A stretch of DNA of 5,332 bases, from the NCBI GenBank assembly GCA_019410105.1, contig DXTB01000052.1, forward strand, positions 1 through 5,332. Direction: 5' to 3'. Below, in pieces: positions 5,313 to 5,332 of the stretch. The notes under the pieces were generated by a model that was not told the DNA's origin, did not search any database, and was given only the letters and a program-made list of their open reading frames with translations. Both the position numbers and the translations under genes were made by a program. Every line of letters begins with the position of its first letter. Positions within the stretch are counted from its first letter, which is position 1. The stretch comes from Clostridiales bacterium. Lineage in GTDB: Bacteria > Bacillota_A > Clostridia > Oscillospirales > Oscillospiraceae.

Positions 5313-5332
5313 GAGACGGGTGGCGGTCCTGC

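Noticed and set aside
1..5332. CRISPR arrays, insertion sequences, tRNA genes or prophage attachment sites
   Set aside because: No regularly spaced direct repeats, transposase genes, tRNA-like folds or flanking duplications were seen by eye. The only strong repeats are the terminator, operator and riboswitch hairpins.

Overview
The window reads as part of a chromosome of a GC-rich anaerobic Firmicute, most likely a gut Clostridium relative of the Oscillospiraceae kind (Flavonifractor/Lawsonibacter-like). This placement is inferred from GC-rich coding sequence, strong AGGAGG ribosome sites, an oxygen-sensitive anaerobic ribonucleotide reductase and the style of the small cobalamin-controlled genes. 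No rRNA or other marker fixes the taxon.

Layout, left to right: (1) Positions 1-697, plus strand: the last 53 residues of the anaerobic ribonucleotide reductase NrdD, including its glycyl-radical site, followed 14 nt later by its radical-SAM activase NrdG. A strong terminator lies at 703-754. (2) Positions 767-1615, minus strand: a LysR-type regulator with an unusually short start to its effector domain. (3) Positions 1616-1768: a divergent regulatory region with a promoter in each direction and a 7-bp inverted repeat that is a good candidate for the regulator's binding site. (4) Positions 1769-4180, plus strand: a two-gene operon of a SLC13/DASS-like anion transporter and an HMG-CoA-lyase-family (DRE-TIM) enzyme, ended by a terminator at 4201-4241. 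(5) Positions 4279-5312, minus strand: a strong promoter, a cobalamin riboswitch, a long GC-rich hairpin, then two small genes: an unrecognised 102-residue protein and a 100-residue cysteine-rich protein of the 'cysteine-rich small domain' type.

How the parts may work together: NrdD/NrdG make deoxyribonucleotides without oxygen and are ordinary housekeeping genes. The LysR protein probably senses a carboxylic acid and switches on the divergent transporter-lyase pair, which would import an acid and cleave it (or its CoA ester). No CoA ligase or transferase is present in the window, so the substrate is open. The most intriguing part is the right end. A B12 riboswitch, which normally shuts genes off when B12 is plentiful, controls two small cysteine-containing proteins with no recognisable enzyme, transporter or B12-synthesis gene between the riboswitch and the end of the operon. 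This suggests a little-described role in corrinoid or cobalt handling, or in adaptation to B12 shortage.
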